From: Actinomyces sp. Marseille-P3109 | GTDB lineage: Bacteria; Actinomycetota; Actinomycetes; Actinomycetales; Actinomycetaceae | Length of the DNA: 64,000 nucleotides | Direction: 5' to 3' | Assembly (NCBI RefSeq): GCF_900323545.1 | Contig: NZ_OOHN01000008.1 | Span: 1,355,144-1,419,143 of the forward strand | In this document: positions 27,837 to 37,194 of the stretch, in pieces | How the letters are laid out: each line of letters opens with the position of its first letter | How positions within the stretch are numbered: the stretch's first letter is position 1 | Made by a program: the position numbers and the translations under genes | The notes under the pieces: generated by a model | The model's input: only the letters and a program-made list of their open reading frames with translations | Databases searched by the model: none | What the model was told of the DNA's origin: nothing

Positions 27837-29624
27837 ATGAGCAACAGCACTATCGACACCGGCGCCCCACCGCAGCAGGCCACCGAGGACCACCACCACT
27901 ACCTGCGCCCTCACTACCAGCCGGGGATTCCCGCGGCGATCGAGGTTCCCGACGCGCCCTTGAGTGAGCTGCTGGCGACCGCGGCGCGCTTCTACCCGGA
28001 CCGGGTCGCCATCGACTTCCTGGGTGCAGCATTGACCTACCGCGAGCTGCTGGAGGCCTCGGAGCGGGCGGCGCAGGTGCTGCGGACCTCGGGCGTGCGC
28101 AAGGGCGACCGGGTGGCCCTCATCATGCCGAACTGCCCGCAGCACGCCATCGCGCTCTACGGCGCGCTGCGCATCGGGGCGATCGTGGCCGAGCACAACC
28201 CGCTGGCGCCCGCCGAGGAGATCCGCTCCCAGCTGGACGCGCACGGGGCGAAGGTCGTCATCGTATGGGAGAAGGGTGTTGAGCTCGTCACAGATCTCGC
28301 CACTGACCGCGCCGGCGATCCGGGCGCCGGCGGCGACCCTCTCAGGGGTCGCACGGTCTTCAGCGTGGACCTCTCGGCTGCGATGCCGGTGCGTCTGCGC
28401 GCCGCGCTGCGCCTCCCGGTGGAGCGGGCCCGTCAGCACAGGGCTGCTTTCCGGGCGGAGAGACTTCCCACCGGCGTGCGCTCCTGGGACAAGGAGGTGG
28501 CCGGTGCTCATCGGATCCCCTCGCGCTTCCCCTACCCGGCCGGTTCCGACGTCGCGGTTCTGCTGCACACCGGCGGGACAACGGGCACGCCCAAGGCGGC
28601 GATGCTCACGCACACCAACCTGCGGGCCAACGCCAACCAGGCCATCGCCTGGGTGCCGATGCTGCACGAGGGCGGGGAGAACTTCTTGTGCCTGCTGCCC
28701 TTCTTCCACGCCTTCGGGCTGACCTTCAACCTCTTCTGCGCGGTCCAGAAGGCCGCCACCCAGGTGATGCTGCCCAAGTTCTCGGTGGATCAGGTGCTCG
28801 CCGCGCACGAGCGCCGCCCCTTCACCTTCTTCGTCGGCGTACCGGTCATGTTCGAGCGCATCCTCGACGGCGCTCAGAAGAGGGGCACGAGCCTGCGCAC
28901 CCTGCGCTACGGGGTGTGCGGGGCGGCCCCGATGCCGCCGGAAGTCGGGGCCCGGTGGGAGAAGGCGACCGGCGGGTTCTTCGTCGAGGGCTACGGCATG
29001 ACCGAGACGAGCCCGATCGTCGCGGGCACCCCCATGGGTCCCTCGCGCCGCCTGGGCGCGCTGGGACTGCCGTTCCCCTCCACCGACGTGCGCGTCGTGG
29101 ACACCGAGGACCCGGACCCCGCCCGAGAGGTCCCCGACGGCGAGCCGGGCGAGCTGCTGGTGCGCGGCCCCCAGGTCTTCGCCGGCTACTGGGAGGATGA
29201 GGCGGCCACGCAGGCCGCGATCCTGCCGGGTGGGTGGCTGCGCACGGGCGACATCGTGCGCAGGGAGGACTCCTTCCTGTGGATGGCAGACCGCAAGCGC
29301 GAGCTGATCCTCACCGGCGGCTTCAACGTCTATCCCAGCCAGGTGGAGGCCGCGATCCGCCCCCTGGAGGGCGTGGCCGACGTCGCCGTGGTGGGGCTGC
29401 CCGACGGCGCCAAAGGCGAGCTCGTCTGCGCCGCCGTCGTCCTAGCTGACGGGATCGCTCCGGGTTCCGTGACCCTGGAGGCGGTGCGGAAGCACGCCGA
29501 GCGGATGGTTCCGCGTTACGCGCTGCCGCACCGCCTGGAGGTCATCCAGGAGATGCCGCGTTCCCAGATCGGCAAGATCCTGCGCCGCGTCGTACGCGAG
29601 CGGGTGCTCGGCTCAAGCAGCTGA
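27837..29624 (+). CDS. Long-chain fatty acid--CoA ligase (FadD-like), copy 2
   Basis: The 595-residue paralogue of the preceding gene shares its layout: LHTGGTTGTPKAAMLTHTNL, LLPFFHAFGLTFNLFCAV, GYGMTETSPIV, RTGDI, DRKRELILTGGFNVYPSQVE, and PRSQIGKILRRVVRERV with the catalytic Lys. Conservation is high across the central domain, and the N-terminus and the region around residues 150-190 differ. It lies 71 bp downstream on the same strand and probably shares the transcript. No good Shine-Dalgarno precedes ATG 27837. The tandem pair suggests gene duplication followed by substrate divergence. Confidence 0.92.
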   Translation: MSNSTIDTGAPPQQATEDHHHYLRPHYQPGIPAAIEVPDAPLSELLATAARFYPDRVAIDFLGAALTYRELLEASERAAQVLRTSGVRKGDRVALIMPNCPQHAIALYGALRIGAIVAEHNPLAPAEEIRSQLDAHGAKVVIVWEKGVELVTDLATDRAGDPGAGGDPLRGRTVFSVDLSAAMPVRLRAALRLPVERARQHRAAFRAERLPTGVRSWDKEVAGAHRIPSRFPYPAGSDVAVLLHTGGTTGTPKAAMLTHTNLRANANQAIAWVPMLHEGGENFLCLLPFFHAFGLTFNLFCAVQKAATQVMLPKFSVDQVLAAHERRPFTFFVGVPVMFERILDGAQKRGTSLRTLRYGVCGAAPMPPEVGARWEKATGGFFVEGYGMTETSPIVAGTPMGPSRRLGALGLPFPSTDVRVVDTEDPDPAREVPDGEPGELLVRGPQVFAGYWEDEAATQAAILPGGWLRTGDIVRREDSFLWMADRKRELILTGGFNVYPSQVEAAIRPLEGVADVAVVGLPDGAKGELVCAAVVLADGIAPGSVTLEAVRKHAERMVPRYALPHRLEVIQEMPRSQIGKILRRVVRERVLGSSS

Positions 29625-29652
29625 ACGGCTGCGAAGCCGGACGCCTGCAGGC

Positions 29653-30099
29653 CTACGGGGCGAGCGCCCGCTCCCAGGGCTCGACGTCGCCGGGGACCAC
29701 CCGGAAGATCGGGTGCGCCTCAAGCCGCTCCGGCAGGGGAAGGAGATCCGGGGCACGCCCGGCCAGCTTGGCCTCCAGGTGGCTGCGCTCCAGGTCCATC
29801 TGCCCCTCGGTCACCGTCAGGCTGACATCGGCGCATTCCGACTCGGGCACGTCGATGCGCGAGGCGTCGAAACGGTAGCCGCGCCGGACGGCCTCCTCGC
29901 GCAGCCCCCACAGGTAGGCGCCCACCGCCACCGCGGGCGTGGCCGGGGCCGGGACACCCCGGAAGCGCTCGAGCTGGGGATGGTTGCGGTAGCCGCGGGT
30001 GCGTCCGGCCAGGACCGCCTGAGCCAGCAGGGACTCCCGCCAGCAGGCCACCAGGCCCGCGCGGTCCAGGTGGGAGGGGTGAAGCGACCACATGCGCAT
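29653..30099 (-). CDS. Pyrimidine dimer DNA glycosylase (endonuclease V-like)
   Basis: The 148-residue protein matches the bacterial Pyr_excise family related to T4 endonuclease V: MRMWSLHPSHLDRAGLVACW, LLAQAVLAGRTRGYRNHPQL, then AVGAYLWGLREEAVRRGYRF. In T4 endonuclease V the N-terminal amine is the catalytic nucleophile and a Glu follows. Here the N-terminus is Met-Arg-Met, so processing of the start would matter. It lies 20 bp after dapA on the same strand and is likely cotranscribed with it. A role in UV repair is inferred from the family only. Confidence 0.82.
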   Translation of the reverse strand: MRMWSLHPSHLDRAGLVACWRESLLAQAVLAGRTRGYRNHPQLERFRGVPAPATPAVAVGAYLWGLREEAVRRGYRFDASRIDVPESECADVSLTVTEGQMDLERSHLEAKLAGRAPDLLPLPERLEAHPIFRVVPGDVEPWERALAP

Positions 30100-30119
30100 G
30101 GCGGCGCGCCCTGCCGGTC

Positions 30120-31019
30120 TTAGAGCAGCCCGGAGGCGGCCAGGACCTCACGCAGGGCGGCGACCTCGGCCTCTTCGGCGCGTACCAGGGGAAGGCGCAG
30201 GGCGGGGCTGGGCAGGCGCCCTTGGAGGTGCAGGGCCTCCTTGGCCATGACGGCCCCCTGCCCGCCGCCCATGATGGCGTGGACCAGGGGGCGGAGCGTC
30301 CGGGCGAGGGTGCGGGCGCTGGCCAGGTCGCCGGCGTCGACGGCGGCGATCATCTGGCGCCAGGAGTGGGCATCGGCGTGGGCGGCCACGGAGATGACGC
30401 CGGAGGCGCCGTGGGTGAGCCAGGCGAAGTTGAGGCCGTCGTCGCCGGAGTAGTACTCCAGGCCGGTAGACTCCATACGGCGGAAGCCCTGCTCGACGTC
30501 GCCGGTGGCGTCCTTGACGGCCTTGACGCGGGGGTTCTCTGCCAGACGGGCCAGGGTGTCCTCGGTGATCTTCACGCCGGTGCGCCCGGGGATGTCGTAA
30601 ACCATGACGGGCAGGTCAGTGGCCTCGACAACGGCGTTGATGTGCTGGTAGACGCCCTCCTGGCTGGGGCGGTTGTAGTAGGGGGCGTTGATGAGCAGGC
30701 CCTCGGCACCGGCCTCCTGGGAGGCCACACCGATGCGCACCGCGTGGGCGGTGTCGTTGGAGCCAGCGCCGGCCATGACCATAGCGCGTCCGGCCAGGGC
30801 GTCCTTGACCTGGCGGATCAGCTCCTGCTTCTCGGGGGTGTGGGTGGTCGGGGACTCACCGGTGGTGCCCGACAGGAGGATCAGGTCGGCGCCGTCGTCG
30901 ACCAGGCTGACCGCCAGGGCGCGGGCGGCGTCGAGGTCGACCTCCCCGCTGGGCGTGAAGGGGGTGACCATGGCGACGCCGACGGAACCGAAGCTGCGGG
31001 AGGGGGCTGCGCTGCTCAT
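30120..31019 (-). CDS. dapA: 4-Hydroxy-tetrahydrodipicolinate synthase
   Basis: DapA condenses pyruvate with aspartate semialdehyde, the first committed step to diaminopimelate and lysine. The 299-residue TIM-barrel protein has LLSGTTGESPTT (Thr52-Thr53 of the proton relay), NAPYYNRPSQEGVYQH, YDIPGRTG (Tyr141) and the Schiff-base lysine K169 in KAVKDATGD. Length is typical. It starts at ATG 31019 without a ribosome site. TATGGT lies 6 nt upstream, so the transcript is probably leaderless. Confidence 0.96.
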   Translation of the reverse strand: MSSAAPSRSFGSVGVAMVTPFTPSGEVDLDAARALAVSLVDDGADLILLSGTTGESPTTHTPEKQELIRQVKDALAGRAMVMAGAGSNDTAHAVRIGVASQEAGAEGLLINAPYYNRPSQEGVYQHINAVVEATDLPVMVYDIPGRTGVKITEDTLARLAENPRVKAVKDATGDVEQGFRRMESTGLEYYSGDDGLNFAWLTHGASGVISVAAHADAHSWRQMIAAVDAGDLASARTLARTLRPLVHAIMGGGQGAVMAKEALHLQGRLPSPALRLPLVRAEEAEVAALREVLAASGLL

Positions 31020-31025
31020 GGCGCC

Positions 31026-31031
31026 ACCATA
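31026..31031 (-). promoter_or_regulatory. -10 box of leaderless dapA promoter
   Basis: On the minus strand TATGGT is followed by exactly 6 nt and then the dapA ATG. No Shine-Dalgarno is present, which matches the TANNNT leaderless pattern. Confidence 0.55.
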
Positions 31032-31126
31032 ACGTGCACCTCGCCTCCCACGGTCCCCTTCTCATGATCTGTCGCATAAGTGTCTGCATTCCCGGCTGCG
31101 CTCAGGGACCCGGCAGGGCCGTCACC

Positions 31127-31132
31127 TAGGCT
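31127..31132 (+). promoter_or_regulatory. -10 box of leaderless GNAT promoter
   Basis: TAGGCT ends 6 nt before ATG 31139, with no ribosome site between them. It is divergent from the dapA -10 box about 100 bp away. Confidence 0.55.
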
Positions 31133-31138
31133 CGGTCC

Positions 31139-31900
31139 ATGACCTCCTCGACGCCCTCGCCTGCATCGTCCTCATCGCCTTCATCGCCCTCCAGCAGCCG
31201 GAACGACTCCGTTCTGGGCGCCGATCCGCTGGCCAGACTCGGCTCCGACCTGGACGCGCGCACACCGCACCAGCACTCCCCTGGCACTCACGACCCGCAT
31301 GACCATGACGACCCCCAGGCACCAGGGGGGTTCGTGCGCCCGGCCCGGGCGGAGGACCTGGCGGCGATCGGGCAGGTCCAGTCCGCCACCATGCTCGCCT
31401 CCCTGGAGGCCGGTCACACCGCCGAGCACGACGCTCCACTGCCCGAAGGCGTGCGGGCGATGATCGCCGCTCCTGTCATCGCGGCGGGCTGGGAGACGGC
31501 CGTGACCGAGCCTCCCTCACCCGAGCACCACGTTTTGGTGGCAACCACCGCCGAGAGTGATTCCACGGACAGGACGGTGGTGGGTCTGCTGGGCCTGGCC
31601 CCCACCCAGTCCATGGACGCCGAGGGCCGCGTTGATGAGACCGGTGTGCAGGCCGTGGAGGTCACGGCCCTCGGGGTGGAGCCCGACAGCCAGCGCCGGG
31701 GACACGGATCCAGGCTCCTGGCGGCAGCCGTGGACCTGGCCCGTCAGGACGGCGCCAGGGCGCTGGTGGCCTGGGCGGTGCGCGGGGACGAGTCAGTGAG
31801 CCGGCTCCTGACCTCGGTCGGCATGGCGCCCACCGGGGCCCACCGGGTGCTCGGCGTCGGCGAGGGCATCACCGAGGACTGCTGGGCGGCCTCGCTGTAA
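31139..31900 (+). CDS. GNAT family N-acetyltransferase
   Basis: This is a 253-residue cytoplasmic protein. After a Ser/Pro-rich N-terminal region of about 60 residues, the acetyltransferase domain begins at GFVRPARAEDLAAIGQVQSA. It contains the beta4-alpha3 acetyl-CoA site VEVTALGVEPDSQRRGHGSR with the Q-R-R-G-H-G pyrophosphate loop, and ends VGMAPTGAHRVLGVGEG. The substrate is unknown. It sits between dapA and dapB on the opposite strand, breaking the usual dapB-dapA adjacency. The start is supported by a leaderless -10 box. Confidence 0.85.
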   Translation: MTSSTPSPASSSSPSSPSSSRNDSVLGADPLARLGSDLDARTPHQHSPGTHDPHDHDDPQAPGGFVRPARAEDLAAIGQVQSATMLASLEAGHTAEHDAPLPEGVRAMIAAPVIAAGWETAVTEPPSPEHHVLVATTAESDSTDRTVVGLLGLAPTQSMDAEGRVDETGVQAVEVTALGVEPDSQRRGHGSRLLAAAVDLARQDGARALVAWAVRGDESVSRLLTSVGMAPTGAHRVLGVGEGITEDCWAASL

Positions 31901-31953
31901 CGCCTCACCAAGCCCTGGCCGACTCCCGACCGGTTCCCGCCCACTCCCCCGAC

Positions 31954-32706
31954 TCAGAGGTCGAGCAGGGCGTCCAGGCCGATGGTCAGGCCGGGCCGGC
32001 CGGAGACCTGCCGCACAGCCAGGACCACGCCGGGCATGAAGGAGGCCCGGTCGAAGGAGTCGGTGCGAATGGTCAGCTGCTCGCCGGGGTTGCCGAGCAC
32101 GACCTCCTCGTGGGCGGTCAGCCCCCGCAGGCGCACGGCGTGGACGTGGACGCCGTCGACGACGGCCCCGCGGGCGCCGTCGGGGTCGGTCTGCGTGGCG
32201 TCCGGCATGGCGCCCAGGCCGGCCTCGGCGCGGGCGGCGGCGATGCCCTGGGCGGTAGCGACCGCGGTGCCCGAGGGCGCGTCGACCTTGTTCGGGTGGT
32301 GGAGCTCGATGACCTCGGCGGACTCGAAGTAGGGGGCGGCCTTCGCGGCGAAGCTCATGGCCAGCACGGCGGACAGGGCGAAGTTCGGGGCAATGAGGAC
32401 GCTGCGGCCGGCGGCCTCGGGCCGGGCCAGGTGCTCGCGGACGCGCCCGTAGGACTCCTCGTTCCAGCCAGTGGTTCCGACGACGACATCCACCCCGGCG
32501 TCGAGGAGGGCATGGACATTGGCCTCGGTGACGCTGGGAACGGTGAAGTCGACGGCGACGTCGGCGCCCGCCAGGTGCTCGGCGTCAAGGGTGTCCCCCA
32601 CGTCCAGGCGGGCCACGAGCTCAAGGCCCTCGGCGTCCTGGACCGCCTGGCAGACGGTCGATCCCATGCGCCCGGCGGCGCCCACAACAGCTACACGAAT
32701 CGTCAT
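31954..32706 (-). CDS. dapB: 4-Hydroxy-tetrahydrodipicolinate reductase
   Basis: DapB reduces the DapA product with NAD(P)H in the lysine/diaminopimelate pathway. The 250-residue protein has the nucleotide-binding VAVVGAAGRMGSTV at the N-terminus, VDFTVPSVTEAN, VVGTTGW, APNFALSAVL, and the catalytic/substrate motif ELHHPNKVDAPSGTA with the HH and Lys. Length is typical. It starts at ATG 32706; TAGGGT lies 6 nt upstream, so a leaderless transcript is likely although the M16 protease gene is just upstream on the same strand. Confidence 0.96.
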   Translation of the reverse strand: MTIRVAVVGAAGRMGSTVCQAVQDAEGLELVARLDVGDTLDAEHLAGADVAVDFTVPSVTEANVHALLDAGVDVVVGTTGWNEESYGRVREHLARPEAAGRSVLIAPNFALSAVLAMSFAAKAAPYFESAEVIELHHPNKVDAPSGTAVATAQGIAAARAEAGLGAMPDATQTDPDGARGAVVDGVHVHAVRLRGLTAHEEVVLGNPGEQLTIRTDSFDRASFMPGVVLAVRQVSGRPGLTIGLDALLDL

Positions 32707-32712
32707 GGCCCC

Positions 32713-32718
32713 ACCCTA
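32713..32718 (-). promoter_or_regulatory. -10 box of leaderless dapB promoter
   Basis: TAGGGT on the minus strand, then 6 nt, then the dapB ATG. There is no ribosome-binding site. Confidence 0.5.
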
Positions 32719-32801
32719 GCGACTCTCCCGTCCACCACGGGGGTCAAGGCCGCCTTCCTGACACCGGGCCCGGTAGCCGAGTGCCTGAGCTGGCAGCATC
32801 G

Positions 32802-34223
32802 TCAATCGGCCGGGCCCACGAGGATGCGGGCGCGCTTCTGCTCCACCAGCCAGGCGGCCATCTCACGAACCTCCTCGGAAGTCACGGCCTCCAGACGGCG
32901 CAGGTTGTCCTCCATGGAGCGCAGGCGCCCGGTAACGACCTCGGCGCGCCCCAGGCGCCCCATGCGCGCCAGGGAGTCCTCTCCCCCGAGCACCATGGCA
33001 CCGCGCAGCTGGCCGCGGGCGCGCATCATCTCCCGCTCGGTGACCCCGCTCTCGGCGAGCTTCTCGAACTCGCCGATCATGACGGCGCACACCTCGTCGA
33101 CGTCACCGGGGGCGCAGCCCGCGTAGAGCCCGAAGGCGCCGGCACCAGCGTAGGAGGTGTCGAAGGCGTAGGTGGTGTAGGCCAGGCCGCGCTTCTCGCG
33201 CACCTCCTGGAACAGGCGCGAGGACATGCCTCCGCCCAGGATGGTGGTGAGCACGCTCATCGCCCAGCGCCGCTCATCGCGCACGGCGATGCCCTGACAG
33301 GTCAGGTACAGGTGGCTCTGCTCGCTCTCACGCGGGACGGTGATGTCGTGGACGTCCAGGGCCGTGAAGGGCTCGATCTCGAAGCGCCGCTCACGCGGGA
33401 CGGCATCGGATGAGGCGTCCCAGCCGGCGGCGGCCAGGTCGGCCAGGACCCGCTCGCATACCTCGTCGTGGTCGACGGCGCCGGCGGCGGCCACCACGAG
33501 GGTGTCGGAGGCGTAGGTGCGCCTGTAGTGCTCCCACACGGCGTCGCGCGGCACGGCGGTGACGGTCTCATTGGTGCCGCCGATGGGGCGGCCCAGCGGC
33601 GTGTCCTCGCCGAAGGCGGCGCGGGCGAAGGCCTCCTGGGCGACGTCAGCGGGGTCGTCAGCGGCGTCGGCGAGCTCTGAGACGATGACGCCGCGTTCGG
33701 TCTCGACATCGGTCGGCTCCAGGCGCGAGGAGGTCACCATGTCGGCGAGCAAGTCAAGGGCCTGCATGCCGTCAGGGGCGAGCACACGGGCGTAGTAGGA
33801 GGTGTGCTCCTTGGATGTGGCGGCGTTAGACTCCCCACCGATCATGTCGAAGGCCTCGGCGATATCGTGCGCGTCGCGCGTGGCGGTGCCCTTGAACAGC
33901 AGGTGCTCCAGGAAGTGGGTGGAGCCCTCCTGCCCCGGGACCTCGTCCCGGCTGCCGACACCGAACCACATGCCGATCGAGGCCGAGCGCAGCCCCGGCA
34001 CCGACTCGGTGATGACCCGCACCCCACCGGGAAGGACGGAGCGGCGGGTGAGTGCCCCGTCGTCGTGCAGGGTCAGCTCGGTGCTATCGCGGCCGGGCCG
34101 CCCGCGCCCGAGCTCCACCTCGGCATAGTCGGTCGGGCTCGAGGGCTCCCCGGTCGTGGGGATCGAGGAGGGCTGAGAGGCCGCCGGCCGGGCTGAGCCG
34201 GGTCGCATGTCTGGGTTGGTCAC
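32802..34223 (-). CDS. M16 family zinc metallopeptidase
   Basis: This 473-residue protein is a mitochondrial-processing-peptidase-like M16B protease. The inverted zinc motif HFLEH (H103, E106, H107) lies in GSTHFLEHLLFKGT, and VETERGVIVSELADAADDP supplies the downstream Glu. The inactive C-terminal half carries the R/Y-type EKRGLAYTTYAFD. Actinobacteria usually have one such gene directly after pnp, as here, but its substrate is not established. It starts at GTG 34223 with TAGTCT 6 nt upstream (leaderless); an internal ATG 34208 is an alternative. Confidence 0.93.
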   Translation of the reverse strand: MTNPDMRPGSARPAASQPSSIPTTGEPSSPTDYAEVELGRGRPGRDSTELTLHDDGALTRRSVLPGGVRVITESVPGLRSASIGMWFGVGSRDEVPGQEGSTHFLEHLLFKGTATRDAHDIAEAFDMIGGESNAATSKEHTSYYARVLAPDGMQALDLLADMVTSSRLEPTDVETERGVIVSELADAADDPADVAQEAFARAAFGEDTPLGRPIGGTNETVTAVPRDAVWEHYRRTYASDTLVVAAAGAVDHDEVCERVLADLAAAGWDASSDAVPRERRFEIEPFTALDVHDITVPRESEQSHLYLTCQGIAVRDERRWAMSVLTTILGGGMSSRLFQEVREKRGLAYTTYAFDTSYAGAGAFGLYAGCAPGDVDEVCAVMIGEFEKLAESGVTEREMMRARGQLRGAMVLGGEDSLARMGRLGRAEVVTGRLRSMEDNLRRLEAVTSEEVREMAAWLVEQKRARILVGPAD

Positions 34224-34229
34224 CCGCGA

Positions 34230-34235
34230 AGACTA
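34230..34235 (-). promoter_or_regulatory. -10 box of leaderless M16 peptidase promoter
   Basis: On the minus strand TAGTCT is followed by 6 nt and the GTG start at 34223. No Shine-Dalgarno is present. Confidence 0.5.
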
Positions 34236-34314
34236 ACGGGCTCCGGGGCCCACTGTCGTTCCCCTACCCGGCCGCACCCTGCCGCGCGCAGCGAACGAGC
34301 TCCCCCGATGACGA

Positions 34315-34355
34315 CGGTGTCCCCGCCCGGCCCAGGGGACCGAACGGGGACACCG
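34315..34355 (-). terminator. Stem-loop after pnp
   Basis: CGGTGTCCCCG (34315-34325) and CGGGGACACCG (34345-34355) form a perfect 11-bp stem with a 19-nt loop, 39 bp past the pnp stop. There is no U-run, as is common for actinobacterial terminators. It may also protect the pnp mRNA 3' end. Confidence 0.6.
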
Positions 34356-34393
34356 CGGAGATGCGTCAGTCGGCTAGCGCCGCTGAACGGGTC

Positions 34394-36766
34394 TCATTCC
34401 TCCTCGGAGGAGTCAGCGCTGCGCATCCGACGACGACGCGGACGGCGCTCACGGCGGGGCTGCTCGCCGTCGCCGTCCCTGCTCTCACGGCTCTCACGCT
34501 CGCGGCGCGGACCGTTCTCGCGGGAGGCCTTCCGGGCCACCTCGCCCTCGGCCTCGGCGGCGAGCTGCTCGTCGGTGAGGACCGCGTGCAGGCTCAGCTT
34601 GCCGCGCTGGTCGATCTCGGCCAGCTCGACCTGGACCTTATCACCCACGTTCAGGACGTCCTCGACGTTCTCCACGCGCTTGCCACCGACGAGCCGGCGG
34701 ATCTGGGAGATGTGGAGCAGACCGTCCTTACCGGGGGTCAGGGAGACGAAGGCGCCGAAGGTCGTGGTCTTGACCACGGTGCCCACGAAGCGCTCGCCGA
34801 TCTCGGGCATCTGCGGGTTGGCGATGGCGTTGACGGCGTCGCGGGCGGCCTCGGCCGAGGGGCCGTCTGAGGCGCCGATGTAGACGGTGCCGTCGTCCTC
34901 GACCGTGAGGTCCGCGCCGGTGTCCTCCTGGATCTGGTTGATCATCTTGCCCTTGGGGCCGATGACCTCGCCGATCTTGTCCACCGGGATACGCACAGCC
35001 AGGACGCGCGGGGCCGTGGGGGCCATCTCGTCAGGGGCGTCGATGGCCTGGGCCAGGACGTCGAGGATGAACAGGCGGGCGTCGCGGGCCTGACCGAGCG
35101 CGCCGGCCAGCACCTCGGAGGGCAGACCGTCGAGCTTGGTGTCCAGCTGAAGGGCCGTGATGAAGTCGCGGGTTCCGGCGACCTTGAAGTCCATGTCCCC
35201 GAAGGCGTCCTCGGAGCCGAGGATGTCGGTGAGGGTGGCCCACTTGGTCTCGCCGTCGATGACCTCGTGCATGAGGCCCATGGCGATACCGGCGACGGGC
35301 GCACGCAGCGGGACACCGGCGTTGAGCAGTGAGAGCGTGGAGGCGCACACCGAGCCCATGGAGGTCGAGCCGTTGGAGCCCAGGGCCTCGGAGACCTGGC
35401 GGATCGCGTAGGGGAAGTCCTCGCGGGCGGGCAGGACGGGCACCAGGGCCCGCTCGGCCAGGTTGCCGTGGCCGATCTCGCGGCGCTTGGGGGCGCCCAC
35501 GCGACCGGTCTCACCAGTGGAGAAGGGCGGGAAGTTGTAGTTGTGCATGTAGCGCTTGTGGGTGACCGGGGAGAGGTCGTCCAGCTGCTGCTCCATGCGC
35601 AGCATGTTGAGCGTGGTCACGCCCAGGATCTGGGTCTCGCCTCGCTCGAAGATGGCCGAGCCGTGGACGCGGGGCAGGACCTCGACCTCGGCGGCCAGGG
35701 TGCGGATGTCCTTCAGGCCGCGACCGTCCATGCGCACGCCATCGGTGAGGGTGCGGTGGCGCACCAGCTTCTTGGTCACGGAGCGGAAAGCGGCCTTGAG
35801 GGCCTTGGTGTCCTCCTCGGTGGGGAAGGACTCGGCGAGCTCGGCCAGGACCTCGTCGCGTACGGCGTCAGTGGCCAGGTCCCGGGCCTGCTTGCCCTCG
35901 GTGGCGATGGCGGCAGCCAGGCCGTGGGCCTCGGCGGCCTTCTCGACGGCGTCGTACTGCTCGTCGGAGTAGTCCAGGAAGAGGGGGAACTCGGCGGTGG
36001 GCTTCGAGGCGTGCTGGGCGACCTCGAGCTGGGCCTCGCACAGGGCCTTGATGTGGGGCTTGGCGGCCTCCAGGCCCTCAGCGACGACGGCCTCGGTGGG
36101 GGCGACGGCCCCGGCGTTGATGAGCTCCCAGGCGTGCTCGGTGGCGCCGGCCTCGACCATCATGATGGCGACGTCATCGGACTCCAGGACGCGGCCGGCC
36201 ACGACCATCTGGAAGGTGGCGCGCTGCAGCTCGGAGTAACGGGGGAAGGCCACCCAGTGCCCGTCGATGAGGGCCAGGCGGGTGCCGGCAACGGGCCCGG
36301 AGAAGGGCAGGCCGGCGATCTGGGTGGACATCGAGGCGGCGTTGATGGCCAGGACGTCGTAGTCGTCGTCGGGGTGGATGGCCAGGACGGTCTCGACGAC
36401 CTGGACCTCGTTGCGCAGGCCCTTGACGAAGGAGGGGCGCAGCGGGCGGTCGATGAGGCGGCAGGCCAGGATGGCGGCGGTGCCGGCGCGGCCCTCGCGG
36501 CGGAAGAAGGAGCCGGGGATGCGGCCGGCGGCGTACTGGCGCTCCTCGACGTCCACGGTCAGGGGGAAGAAGTCGAACTGGTCCTTGGGGTGCTTGCCCA
36601 CCGTGGTGGCGGACAGGACGGCGGTCTCGCCGTCGAGGTAGGCCATGGCGCTTCCAGCGGCCTGCTTGGCCAGGCGGCCCGTCTCGAAGCGCACCACGCG
36701 CTTGCCGAAGGAGCCATTGTCGATCACTGCCTCGGCGGCGGTGACCTCGGGGTCGTCAATGAACAT
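34394..36766 (-). CDS. pnp: Polyribonucleotide nucleotidyltransferase (PNPase)
   Basis: PNPase degrades RNA 3'-5' phosphorolytically. The 790-residue protein has two RNase PH domains: the first includes [13 protein letters not shown] and DRPLRPSF; the second includes [13 protein letters not shown] and [13 protein letters not shown]. The KH domain ([18 protein letters not shown]) and S1 domain ([17 protein letters not shown]) follow, then a highly basic Arg-rich tail ([12 protein letters not shown]) ending in acidic residues. ATG 36766 (MFIDDPEV) was chosen by homology and the purine-rich AGAAAGAGA upstream; the open frame continues further without homology. A strong hairpin precedes the start. 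Confidence 0.97.
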   Translation of the reverse strand: MFIDDPEVTAAEAVIDNGSFGKRVVRFETGRLAKQAAGSAMAYLDGETAVLSATTVGKHPKDQFDFFPLTVDVEERQYAAGRIPGSFFRREGRAGTAAILACRLIDRPLRPSFVKGLRNEVQVVETVLAIHPDDDYDVLAINAASMSTQIAGLPFSGPVAGTRLALIDGHWVAFPRYSELQRATFQMVVAGRVLESDDVAIMMVEAGATEHAWELINAGAVAPTEAVVAEGLEAAKPHIKALCEAQLEVAQHASKPTAEFPLFLDYSDEQYDAVEKAAEAHGLAAAIATEGKQARDLATDAVRDEVLAELAESFPTEEDTKALKAAFRSVTKKLVRHRTLTDGVRMDGRGLKDIRTLAAEVEVLPRVHGSAIFERGETQILGVTTLNMLRMEQQLDDLSPVTHKRYMHNYNFPPFSTGETGRVGAPKRREIGHGNLAERALVPVLPAREDFPYAIRQVSEALGSNGSTSMGSVCASTLSLLNAGVPLRAPVAGIAMGLMHEVIDGETKWATLTDILGSEDAFGDMDFKVAGTRDFITALQLDTKLDGLPSEVLAGALGQARDARLFILDVLAQAIDAPDEMAPTAPRVLAVRIPVDKIGEVIGPKGKMINQIQEDTGADLTVEDDGTVYIGASDGPSAEAARDAVNAIANPQMPEIGERFVGTVVKTTTFGAFVSLTPGKDGLLHISQIRRLVGGKRVENVEDVLNVGDKVQVELAEIDQRGKLSLHAVLTDEQLAAEAEGEVARKASRENGPRRERESRESRDGDGEQPRRERRPRRRRMRSADSSEEE

Positions 36767-36791
36767 GAAGTCTCTTTCTCGCGATCGTCGT

Positions 36792-36830
36792 GCCGGTCCG
36801 TGGCCTTCGATCGAGGCCCACGGACCCGGC
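36792..36830 (-). promoter_or_regulatory. Long hairpin in the pnp leader
   Basis: The mRNA strand can pair GCCG + GTCCGTGG + (bulge) + CCT with AGG + CCACGGAC + (bulge) + CGGC around a TCGATCG loop, about 26 nt before the pnp ATG. In E. coli a leader hairpin is cut by RNase III and lets PNPase repress its own translation; a similar role is inferred here. The rest of the 428-bp pnp-fucO gap (36767-37194) holds the divergent promoters and the palindrome at 37153, and no gene. Confidence 0.5.
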
Positions 36831-37152
36831 CTCGTCCGTCGTCGGGTCGCCATGATCCGACGGCGTGGGCGCGGTTCCGGAGGCCACCACCGAAAACCGA
36901 CGGGGCCGGTAGCTCTCCGGGTCTCTTCCCAGAGGTGGACTGCGACTCCCCCGCGCTCCTCACCGGTTCTCACGCTCAGGAGAGCATCGAAGAGCCGTGA
37001 TGAGCACACGGAGGCGCAGCCGCGCAGATTCTATCGCGTGCGGCCTTCATGATGCCGATCGGCACCGCCGCTCGCCACGTGAGATGAGACGCGCGGGACC
37101 TTCGATTCTGGACCGCGTCCCCGCCTGCGTGACAAGGTGTCGGGCAATGACC

Positions 37153-37165
37153 GGACAAATTGTCC
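37153..37165. promoter_or_regulatory. 13-bp palindrome upstream of fucO
   Basis: GGACAA-A-TTGTCC is a perfect odd palindrome, 30-42 bp before the fucO ATG. It is well placed to be a repressor operator over the fucO promoter. The regulator is unknown and no regulatory gene is adjacent. Confidence 0.5.
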
Positions 37166-37194
37166 CGTCCCACCTCTCTTCAGGAGCGTCAACG

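Noticed and set aside
29643..29652. GCCTGCAGGC palindrome after the second acyl-CoA synthetase
   Set aside because: A 10-bp palindrome without loop or U-tract; expected by chance in this base composition.
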